Assembly: GCA_963782465.1 (NCBI GenBank)
Contig: CAWAJR010000002.1
Coordinates: 496,001 to 560,000, forward strand
Reading direction: 5' to 3'
Origin: JAODBJ01 sp963782465
GTDB lineage: Bacteria > Actinomycetota > Acidimicrobiia > IMCC26256 > PALSA-610
Length of the DNA stretch: 64,000 nucleotides
Shown: piece after piece, positions 9,698-16,971 of the stretch
How positions within the stretch are numbered: position 1 is the stretch's first letter
How the letters are laid out: each line of letters starts with the position of its first letter
Translations under genes and position numbers: made by a program
The notes under the pieces: generated by a model
The model's database searches: none
What the model saw: the letters and a program-made list of their open reading frames with translations, nothing else
What the model was told of the DNA's origin: nothing

Positions 9698-10701
9698 ATG
9701 AGCGAGGTGCGCGTCGCGTGGGGTGCGGCGCGATCGCGCAATGGCACCTCGACAGCATCGAGCGTGCCGGCGTACCGATGCGCATCACCGCCGCGGTCGA
9801 CCCCGTCGAGGCGAACGCCCGACGGGTCGCGGCCCGGTGCGGCGCGGCCGTGTACGCGTCGCTGGCCGACGCGATCGCGGCGGGCGGGTTCGAAGCGGCG
9901 CTGATCGCGGTTCCGCACGACCGGCACGAGATGCTCGCCACCGAAGCTCTCGCCGCCGGGCTGCACGTGCTGCTCGAAAAGCCGCTCGCGCCGACTCTCG
10001 ACGCGTGCGAGCGCATCCTCGCCGCCGCGAGCGCGGCCGGCACGGTGTTCATGGTGGCCGAGAACGCGCAGTACTGGCCCGAAGTGCTGCTCGTTCGTGA
10101 CCTCCTGCGCGACAACACGATCGGCGATGTCGTGACGGCGAGAGCCGCGACCTTCTTCCCCGCGCTTGACAGCTTCTACGGCGACGAACGCCCGTGGCGT
10201 TTCGACCGCGCCGCCGCGGGTGGCGGCGTGGTCATCGACACCGGATCGCACTGGTTGCGGCCGCTGCGGATGTGGTTCGGCGAGGTGAACGAGGTCGTCG
10301 GCGCACTCGGGTACCCGCACGAGGCGATGGAAGGTGAGTCGTTGTGCCGCGCGCTGTTGCGCTTCGAGAACGGAACGATCACGTCGTTCGACGCCATGCT
10401 CACCACGGGCGCCATCGCGCCGCAGCCGTTGTTCACCGTCACCGGAACGAGGGGCGAGCTCACGATCGAAGGCTCGGGGTGGGTGAAGCACTGGGACGGC
10501 ACCGACCCGCGCGGCACGAAGATGGGTGAGCGGGGCGGGTACCTGCAGTCGTACGAGGGCGAACTGGCCGATTTCGCGTCGGCGGTGCTGTACGGCACCG
10601 AACCGGCCGCGAGCGCGGCGTACGCGCTCGGCGAACTGCGGATCGCGCTGGCGATGTACCGCTCGGCCGGGAGCGGCCGGTTCGAGAAGGTGTGGGAATG
10701 A
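9698..10701 (+). CDS. Gfo/Idh/MocA-family oxidoreductase (single-base frameshift)
   Basis: About 334 aa if one G is restored near 9718. The first codons read MSEVRVA in one frame, and the Rossmann motif VGCGAIAQWH follows in another; GCG-GTG-GGG would join them. The NAD(P) fold is followed by the EKPLAP motif holding the conserved lysine and by the C-terminal domain with GGGVVIDTGSHWLRPLRMWFG. Such enzymes oxidise or reduce sugars, inositols or related polyols. An open frame also extends upstream through the tandem repeats from GTG 9538, but that leader is repeat sequence only. It overlaps the SDR gene by 4 nt. Confidence 0.82.
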
Positions 10702-11447
10702 GCTCCCTCAGTTTCGACTTCGCGGGGGCGGCGGTGCTCGTCACCGGAGGGACGTCGGGCATCGGTCTGTCGGTCGCCCGCGCGTTCCACGACGCCGGCG
10801 CGGCGGTGACGGTCACGGGGACGAGAACCGATCGCGGCGCGTACGACGCGGACCTCAGCGGGTTCGCCTACGTGCAGTGCCGCATGACGGAGCCCGACGA
10901 CATCACGGCGGTCGGCGCACATCTCGAACGGCTCGACGTGCTGGTGAACAACGCGGGCCAGAACCTCCCCGGCGGCAAGAGCGAGTACGACCCCGACGTC
11001 TTCGAAACGACGGTCACGATCAATCTCTTCGGTGCGTTCCGGATGGCGACGGTCGTGCGCCCCCTGCTCGCGGCGAGCACGCTCGACGGCGGCGCCGCCG
11101 TCGTCAACATGGGCTCGATGTCGTCGTTCTTCGGCATCGAGATCGTGCCCGGTTACGGCGCGGCGAAGGCGGGCGTCGTGCAGATGACGAAGACTCTCGC
11201 CGTCGCGTGGGCGAAGCACGGGATCCGGGTGAACGCGGTCGCGCCCGGCGTCGTCGAAACCGGGATGACGGCACCGATGCTCCCCTACGAACAGCTCACT
11301 GCGCCGATCCTCGCCCGCACACCGATGCAGCGTTTCGCGCAGCCGGCGGAGATCGCGCCGGCGGTCATGTTCCTCGCCAGCCCGGCCGCGAGTTACGTCA
11401 CCGGCCACACCCTCGTCGTCGACGGCGGTTTCTCGGTCGCGGGCTGA
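10698..11447 (+). CDS. Short-chain dehydrogenase/reductase
   Basis: 249 aa. The start ATG overlaps the previous stop (ATGA). Classical SDR motifs: TGGTSGIG for the dinucleotide (16-23), NNAG, the Ser-Tyr-Lys triad in GSMSSFF...GYGAAKAG, and VNAVAPGVVET after it. The C-terminus YVTGHTLVVDGGFSVAG is typical of family members that work on alcohols or ketones of small carbon skeletons. Last gene of the operon with the sulfatase-like protein, sulfotransferase and Gfo/Idh protein. A joint pathway on a hydroxylated or sulfated compound is inferred from position only. Confidence 0.9.
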   Translation: MSSLSFDFAGAAVLVTGGTSGIGLSVARAFHDAGAAVTVTGTRTDRGAYDADLSGFAYVQCRMTEPDDITAVGAHLERLDVLVNNAGQNLPGGKSEYDPDVFETTVTINLFGAFRMATVVRPLLAASTLDGGAAVVNMGSMSSFFGIEIVPGYGAAKAGVVQMTKTLAVAWAKHGIRVNAVAPGVVETGMTAPMLPYEQLTAPILARTPMQRFAQPAEIAPAVMFLASPAASYVTGHTLVVDGGFSVAG

Positions 11448-11452
11448 ACTTC

Positions 11453-11467
11453 GCGCTGCGTCAGCGC
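11453..11467. terminator. Short GC hairpin between convergent genes
   Basis: GCGCTG-CGT-CAGCGC spans the gap between the SDR gene and the VOC gene. There is no T-run on either side, so a terminator role is only possible. Confidence 0.25.
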
Positions 11468-11949
11468 CAGGGCGCGAGCGACATCAGCATCTGGTCGGGG
11501 TCTTCGACCAGCTCGGTGTAGAGGCCGAGGCCGTCCCACGTGTCGAGGTAACAGAAGCGGAGGTTGCCGAACTGGCCACCCATCAGGTTCGCGAAGCCGT
11601 TCGCGGTCGCGTGCGCGACCTCGGCGTCGAGGTCGTCGACGATGTAGCCGAGATGGTGAGCGCCGGGCCCGTTCGTCGCGAGGAATTCCACGTGGAGACC
11701 TTCGCCGCGGACCGGGTGCAGCAGCTCGATCTGGACGTTGCCGCTGCGCGCGAACGCCAGCTCGATGGCGCATTGCACCCGCCCGCCCCGAAGGTCGTAG
11801 TCGAGGTCGCTGGCCGGCAACGTCACGAAGTCGCCGCAACCGAGCGTGTCGCGCAACGCGTGCGCCGCGGCGTCGATGTCGGCCACGACGAAGGCCTCCT
11901 GGAAGAGTCCCGGCCCGACACGTGCGAGAAGGTCGCCGATCGCAGTCAC
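11461..11949 (-). CDS. VOC (glyoxalase-fold) family protein
   Basis: 162 aa from a GTG that overlaps the helicase stop (GTGA). Two beta-alpha-beta-beta-beta modules are visible: GLFQEAFVVADIDAAAHA with FARSGNVQIELLHP, and GAHHLGYIVDDLDAEVAHA with LYTELVEDP. His (HHLGYIV) and Glu (VQIELL, LYTELV) residues sit where metal ligands lie in methylmalonyl-CoA epimerase and glyoxalase-like proteins. The reaction is unknown. Translational coupling to a DinG-like helicase may be only an operon of convenience. Confidence 0.75.
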   Translation of the reverse strand: MTAIGDLLARVGPGLFQEAFVVADIDAAAHALRDTLGCGDFVTLPASDLDYDLRGGRVQCAIELAFARSGNVQIELLHPVRGEGLHVEFLATNGPGAHHLGYIVDDLDAEVAHATANGFANLMGGQFGNLRFCYLDTWDGLGLYTELVEDPDQMLMSLAPWR

Positions 11950-13901
11950 ACCCGCTCCTTCAGACCGGAAGCGGCGGCGGCTTCCAGGAATGTGCACGCC
12001 TCGTCGAGATCGATGCTGCGCTTGAACGGCGGCATCGCGACGAGCAGTTGCTTGCGGTATTCCCGCAGGGCAAGGCGCGCGTCGAGCACCGCGACGACGC
12101 CGTGGTCGTCGCGGGTGCGGATCAACCGGCCGGCGCCCTGCGCGAGCACCAATGCGGCCGCGGGCAGGTCGACGGTCGCGAACGCGTTCATGCCTCGCTG
12201 CGCGGCGCGCTCCCGCCGCGCCGCTTGGAGCGGGTCGCTCACCATCGGGAACGGGATGCGGTCGATGACGACGAGCACGCACGAGATCCCCGGCGCGTCG
12301 ATCCCGGCCCAGAACGACCGCGTCCCCACGAGTACCGACGCTTCGTCTTCCACGAACGTGCGGGTGAGCCGCCCGACATCGGCGTCGCCCTGCGCGAGGA
12401 CGTCGTGGTCGGTCTTGTCGCGCAGCAACGCGGCGAAGGTGCGGACGTTGGCGTGCGACGTGCACAGCACGAGCGCGCGCCCACCGGCTGCGTTCACCAG
12501 CGCGCACAAGCGTTCCCCGGCCTGCTCGACCCAGGCCTCGCCGGCCCGGCCCGGGTCGGGGAGGTCCTTGCCGACGTAGAGCAGTCCTTGGGCCCGCCAA
12601 TCGAACGACGACGGCGCCTGCACGGCCACGTACCCGCGAGCGGTTGCCGGTGGGTCGCCTTCGTCGCGGTCGTCGCCCCAACTGCCGGGTGACGCCTTCG
12701 GGTCGAAGCCCATCTGGGCGGCGAAGCGGGCGAACGGCGGCTCGCCGCCGAGTGTCGCCGACACCGCGATCACGGGCCGCACCTCGAGCAACGATGCCGC
12801 CAGCGCGCCACCGACCGTTACCGGCGCGATCCGGATGCGATGGCTGTGGCCGGCGTTCTCGACCCACACGACGTCGTCGTCGCCCGGTGCGGCCAGCCGG
12901 CGCAGCACGTCGAGCCGGCTCGCGGCGAGCTGGGCGGTGCGCTTCGTGGCATCGCTGTCGGATTTGGGGAGCTTCGCCGACGCGGCCGCCAACCGTTCCG
13001 CGGCCGACTGCAGCGCGCCGTGCAACGCGGGGTCGCGGGCCATGTCGATCCGGCCGTCGCGCTCGCCAACCGCGCCGGCCAGCGTGTTGGCCGAGGTGTT
13101 GAGGGCGTCGGCCGTCGCTTTGTCGACACCGTTGCTGCCGAGCAGGCCGGCCAGGCGGTTCAGGACGACGGGCGAGAGGTCGACGCCGAAGGCCGACGTT
13201 GCGTTCTCGGCGAACGCGTGCGCTTCGTCGAGGATGACGACGTCGTGCTCGGGGAGCACGTTGCCGGCCGACGCAAGATGCGCGCAGTAGAGCGCGTGGT
13301 TCACGACGAGCACCGAGAAGCCGCGCGCTTCTTCGCGCGCGTGCTCGGCGAAGCAGTCGTCGCCGTCGGCGCATTGCGCCGCGCCCGGGCACTCCAGGCT
13401 GGTGCAACTCACCGCGGCCCAGGTTGCGTCGGTCACGACTTCACGGATGTCGTTGCGATCACCGCTTCCCGAAGCCGCCGCGAAGGCCTGGAGATGTTCG
13501 AGTTCTTTGGGGAACCCGGCCGACACGGGCTGTTCGAAGAGCGCGTCGGGTCGCGCCGCGGTGCGGAGCTTGGCCCGGCAGAGATAGTTCGCGCGTCCCT
13601 TCAGCAGCCCGAACGTGAACGGCACCGTCGAATGAGCCTGCAGCGCCGGGAGGTCCTTGCCGACCAGCTGGCTCTGCAGCGCGATCGTCGACGTCGCCAC
13701 CACGACCCGCCGCCCCGACGCGACCGCGGGTGCGAGGTAGGCGAGGCTCTTCCCCGACCCGGTCGGTGCCTCGGCCACGAGATGGTGGCCGCGTTCCATC
13801 GCGCCGGCCACCGACGACGCGAGGTCGCGCTGGCCCTCGCGGCGTTCGCCGCCGAAGCCGGCGACGGCCGCGTCGAGGAGCGCGAGAGGGTCGGCGAGCA
13901 C
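11946..13901 (-). CDS. DinG/XPD-like ATP-dependent DNA helicase
   Basis: 651 aa from GTG 13901; an upstream TTG at 13958 is possible but adds only Arg/Gly-rich sequence. Motif I AEAPTGSGKS and motif II ILDEAHAF are present. Between them four cysteines (YLCRAK, VSCTSLECPGAAQC) fit the 4Fe-4S site of XPD/DinG helicases. Motif VI is LAQGAGRLIRTRDDHG. These enzymes unwind DNA 5' to 3' and act on D-loops, R-loops or damaged forks. The stop overlaps the VOC gene start. The gene is divergent from the alpha/beta hydrolase gene. Confidence 0.9.
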   Translation of the reverse strand: MLADPLALLDAAVAGFGGERREGQRDLASSVAGAMERGHHLVAEAPTGSGKSLAYLAPAVASGRRVVVATSTIALQSQLVGKDLPALQAHSTVPFTFGLLKGRANYLCRAKLRTAARPDALFEQPVSAGFPKELEHLQAFAAASGSGDRNDIREVVTDATWAAVSCTSLECPGAAQCADGDDCFAEHAREEARGFSVLVVNHALYCAHLASAGNVLPEHDVVILDEAHAFAENATSAFGVDLSPVVLNRLAGLLGSNGVDKATADALNTSANTLAGAVGERDGRIDMARDPALHGALQSAAERLAAASAKLPKSDSDATKRTAQLAASRLDVLRRLAAPGDDDVVWVENAGHSHRIRIAPVTVGGALAASLLEVRPVIAVSATLGGEPPFARFAAQMGFDPKASPGSWGDDRDEGDPPATARGYVAVQAPSSFDWRAQGLLYVGKDLPDPGRAGEAWVEQAGERLCALVNAAGGRALVLCTSHANVRTFAALLRDKTDHDVLAQGDADVGRLTRTFVEDEASVLVGTRSFWAGIDAPGISCVLVVIDRIPFPMVSDPLQAARRERAAQRGMNAFATVDLPAAALVLAQGAGRLIRTRDDHGVVAVLDARLALREYRKQLLVAMPPFKRSIDLDEACTFLEAAAASGLKERV

Positions 13902-13968
13902 GCCGCCCGGTTTAGCGCGTCGGCCGGAGCGGGGTGCGCACCCGGCCCGGCGCGGCAATGCTGGGCCG

Positions 13969-14754
13969 GTGCAGCAGCTTCACGTCAACGGCATCGACCT
14001 CGCGTACGACACCCACGGCACCGGTCCCGACCTGGTGCTCGTCCACGGGTTCACCGGTAGCTCGCTCGATTGGGCCGACGTCGTCGAGCCGTTGTCGCAC
14101 GATCACCGGGTGATCACGTTCGATCACCGCGGGCACGGGGAGAGTACGAACACCGGCGATCCGTCGACGTACACGTTCGACCAGTTGGTCGCCGACTTCG
14201 CGGCATTCGTCGACGGCTTGGGCTTGGAACGTTTCGACCTGCTCGGTCATTCGATGGGTGGGATCGTCGCGATGCGGTACGTCCTCGGGCCCGGGGCCGA
14301 CCGGCTGCGCTCCCTCGTGTTGATGGACACGATGGCCGAACCGGCCGCCGGTGCACCCGATTTCATGCGTGCCGGGATCGAACTCGTGCGGGCGCAGGGA
14401 ACCGGCGTGCTCTTCGACGTGATCGGCGGCTTCCTGGGCGAAGGTGCGCAGGCCGACGTGATGCGCGAACGGGTGCGAACGAAGCTCGCGCAGATGGACC
14501 CGGTCGCCTTCACCGAGTTGGGCGAAGCGCTGCTCACCTTCCCCTCGATGCTCGACGCGCTCGAGGCGCTCGCGGTCCGCACCACCGTGATCGTCGGCGA
14601 GAACGACACCGGGCTGCGGCCCGGCGCCGACGACCTCGCGCGCACGATTCCGGGGGCGCACCTCGTGGTGATCCCGGTGGCCGCCCATTCACCCCAAGAC
14701 GAGAACCGCGACGCGTGGCTCGCCGCGCTCGCGGCCCACCTCGACGCGGTTTGA
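13969..14754 (+). CDS. Alpha/beta hydrolase
   Basis: 261 aa from GTG. Compact single-domain hydrolase: oxyanion segment LVHGFTGSS, FDHRGHGES, nucleophile elbow LLGHSMGGIVA, acid in VGENDTGLRP and histidine in PVAAHSPQ. All triad positions are intact, so it should be an active esterase, lactonase or related enzyme. The substrate cannot be assigned. Another ATG just upstream (13958) is out of frame. Confidence 0.88.
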   Translation: MQQLHVNGIDLAYDTHGTGPDLVLVHGFTGSSLDWADVVEPLSHDHRVITFDHRGHGESTNTGDPSTYTFDQLVADFAAFVDGLGLERFDLLGHSMGGIVAMRYVLGPGADRLRSLVLMDTMAEPAAGAPDFMRAGIELVRAQGTGVLFDVIGGFLGEGAQADVMRERVRTKLAQMDPVAFTELGEALLTFPSMLDALEALAVRTTVIVGENDTGLRPGADDLARTIPGAHLVVIPVAAHSPQDENRDAWLAALAAHLDAV

Positions 14755-14902
14755 GCACGTCACGACCCTGCCTTGCCGGCGGGCCGGTGCCCGCCACGGC
14801 CCGACCGGACGTCGCGTCGGGCCCCGCTGTCGCTTTCGAGCCGGTTCGTGCTTCACTGGCACGGCCCTCGTCCGCGCCCGCGAGGGCCACCACCGAACCC
14901 TT

Positions 14903-15685
14903 ATGGCGTCCTCCACTTCCCCCATCCGAGCGTGGCCCGGCGTCGTGCGCCGGGTGCTGACCGCGCTCGTCGTCGTCGGCCTGGCGGGGTTCGTCGGCGG
15001 CTACGTCCCGCCGCGCACCCATGCCTCGGCCGCGGCGCCGTACCTCTTCGACGAGGAGTTCAACGGCACGGCGCTCGACCTCGCCACGTGGCAGCCGAAC
15101 TGGCTCGGATCGAACAACGCCGCGATCACCAAACCGGTGAACACGCAGGAACGGTCCTGCTACGACCCGAAGCAGGTCTCGGTGTCGGGTGGCGCGCTGC
15201 ACCTGAGCGCGGTCGCGCGCAGCTGCCTCGGCTGGCCGTACGCGTCGGGTCTCGTCAACACCCGGCAGCACTTCACGTTCCGCTACGGCTACATCGAAGC
15301 GCGCGTCTGGCTCCCGGGCGGCAACTCGACCTTGAACTGGCCCGCGGTGTGGGCCAACGGCACCGGCAAGTGGCCCAAGACCGGCGAGATCGACGTCATG
15401 GAAGGGCTCGCCGGCAAGGACTGCTACCACTTCCACTCGAAGCACGGCGCGTCGGGCGGCTGTTCCGCGGTACGCCCGGCGGCGGGTTGGCACACCTTCG
15501 CCGCCGACTGGCGGGCGAAGAAGATCACGTTCTACTACGACGGCGTCGAGGTCGGCGCGGTGACCAAAGGCCTCACCCACGCGAAGATGTACCTCGTGTT
15601 GAACCTCGCCGTGTCGTCGTCGATCTCGCCGCCGATCACCGCGCCGGCCACGATGCTGGTCGACTACATCCGCGTTTCTCGCTGA
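14903..15685 (+). CDS. Secreted glycoside hydrolase family 16 protein
   Basis: 260 aa. The N-terminal signal has a basic start and a hydrophobic helix (about 17-34), with likely cleavage around ASAAA. The mature part begins with YLFDEEFNG, typical of GH16. The catalytic motif is GEIDVMEG (E162, D164, E167), intact for a retaining beta-glucanase or carrageenase-type mechanism. Aromatics (W63, W67, W111, W150, W157) probably line the glycan cleft. It could degrade beta-1,3/1,4-glucans or remodel an exopolysaccharide. It is convergent with the methyltransferase gene, 4 nt away. Confidence 0.87.
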   Translation: MASSTSPIRAWPGVVRRVLTALVVVGLAGFVGGYVPPRTHASAAAPYLFDEEFNGTALDLATWQPNWLGSNNAAITKPVNTQERSCYDPKQVSVSGGALHLSAVARSCLGWPYASGLVNTRQHFTFRYGYIEARVWLPGGNSTLNWPAVWANGTGKWPKTGEIDVMEGLAGKDCYHFHSKHGASGGCSAVRPAAGWHTFAADWRAKKITFYYDGVEVGAVTKGLTHAKMYLVLNLAVSSSISPPITAPATMLVDYIRVSR

Positions 15686-15689
15686 CCGC

Positions 15690-16471
15690 TCATCGCGGCA
15701 GGCGTCCCCAGAACAGGATGCGTTTGAACGCGTAGAAGTAGGGCGCGCGCTCGCCCAGAGCGGCGTGCAATCGAGCGCGGTACTCGGCAACGAAACGGCC
15801 GTCGTCGTCGGGCGGGAGCAGCGACGTGAAGCGCGTCAGCGACGTTCCGCGCACCCACTCGACGACGTCGTCGGTGGAGTGCATGTGATGTGCGTACACC
15901 TGCAGCCGTACGTGTTGGCGTTCGAACCCGAGCCGGTCGAGCAGTTCCGCGTACTGTTCGGGCCGGAGCACGTTCTCCTCGACGGGGTCGGGTGGCGCGT
16001 CGGCACCGAACCAGTCAGCCGCAAGTTCGCGGATCACGCGATGCGACGCGTGATCGGCGTTCGTCGGGACTTGCACCGCGAGCTGGCCGCCCGGCCGAAG
16101 CGCGTCACGCCACCGCGCGACGACGTGCGGATGGTCCGGTACCCACTGCAGCGCCGCGTTCGAGAACACGACATCGACCGCACCATCGGTGCCCTCACCC
16201 CAGTTCGCGATGTCGCCGGGCACGAACGTGACGCCGTCGCCCGCCCGGGCGGCGGCACGGTCGAGCATCGCCGCCGACGAGTCGACACCGAGGGTCGCGG
16301 CCCGCGCCGAGATGGCGGTGCAGCGCGGCGGTCAGCCGCCCGTCGCCGCAACCGAGATCGACCACCGATCGGCGAAGCCGCCGGTTCGAGCAAACCGGCC
16401 AGGTCCCAGAAGGGTTGCTCCCGCTCCGCGGCGAACCGGTTGTACTGGGCGGGGTCCCACGTCGACGGCAC
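15690..16471 (-). CDS. Tam-like SAM methyltransferase (two frameshifts)
   Basis: About 259 aa if two single bases are removed. Three frames give consecutive pieces of one protein: STWDPAQYNRFAAEREQPF and LAGLLEPA; then SVVDLGCGDGRLTAALH (SAM motif I); then LGVDSSAAMLDRAAARAG, VPGDIANW, VDVVFSNAALQWVPDH and the C-terminal domain. The order and motifs match trans-aconitate 2-methyltransferase. The breaks are near 16372 and 16300, each best explained by one extra base. The GTG start lies 6 nt after a TATAAA box. Confidence 0.78.
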
Positions 16472-16477
16472 AACTTG

Positions 16478-16506
16478 TTTATACGCTGGAATACATATCG
16501 AATACA
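16478..16506 (-). promoter_or_regulatory. AT-rich promoter of the methyltransferase gene
   Basis: Read on the minus strand, TATAAA (16483-16478) lies 6 nt before the GTG start. A weak -35, TTGTAT, lies 18 nt upstream. The AT-rich patch is unusual in this GC-rich window and sits just after the 2Fe-2S gene stop. A leaderless transcript is inferred. Confidence 0.5.
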
Positions 16507-16507
16507 A

Positions 16508-16960
16508 CTATGCGCCGGCGGCCCGGTGGATGGCCTTTCGGATCCGCGCGTAGGTGCCGCAGCGGCACACGTTGTCGATCGCGTCGATGTCGGCGTCCGT
16601 CGGGTGCGGCACCGCCGCGAGCAGCGCCGCCGCCGCCATGATCTGGCCCGGCTGGCAGTAGCCGCACTGCGCGACGTCTTCGTCGATCCAGGCTTGCTGC
16701 ACCGGGTGGAGCGCGCCACCCGCGCCGAGCCCCTCGATGGTCGTGACGGTGCGGCCCGCGCATTCGCTCACCGGCGTGATGCACGGGTTGAACGCCTCGC
16801 CGTCGAGATGGCTCGTGCACGCCTTGCACACACCGACGCCGCACCCGTACTTCGGGCCGGTCACACCGAGCAGGTCGCGCAACACCCACAGGAGCGGCTC
16901 GTCGCTCGACGCGCTGACCGAGGTCGGTGCGCCGTTGAGGGTGAAGGTGAACGTCGGCAT
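16508..16960 (-). CDS. 2Fe-2S subunit of a molybdenum hydroxylase
   Basis: 150 aa. Two iron-sulfur domains: a plant-type cluster with CGVGVCKAC and a later cysteine, and the C-terminal helical domain with CGYCQPGQ and CRCGTY. This is the small subunit arrangement of isoquinoline 1-oxidoreductase (IorA) and aldehyde oxidase-type enzymes. The ATG at 16960 has GAGGAG upstream inside the end of the large-subunit gene, so the two are translated together. It passes electrons away from the Mo site in the partner. No FAD subunit is present. Confidence 0.92.
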   Translation of the reverse strand: MPTFTFTLNGAPTSVSASSDEPLLWVLRDLLGVTGPKYGCGVGVCKACTSHLDGEAFNPCITPVSECAGRTVTTIEGLGAGGALHPVQQAWIDEDVAQCGYCQPGQIMAAAALLAAVPHPTDADIDAIDNVCRCGTYARIRKAIHRAAGA

Positions 16961-16971
16961 CTCGCGACTCC

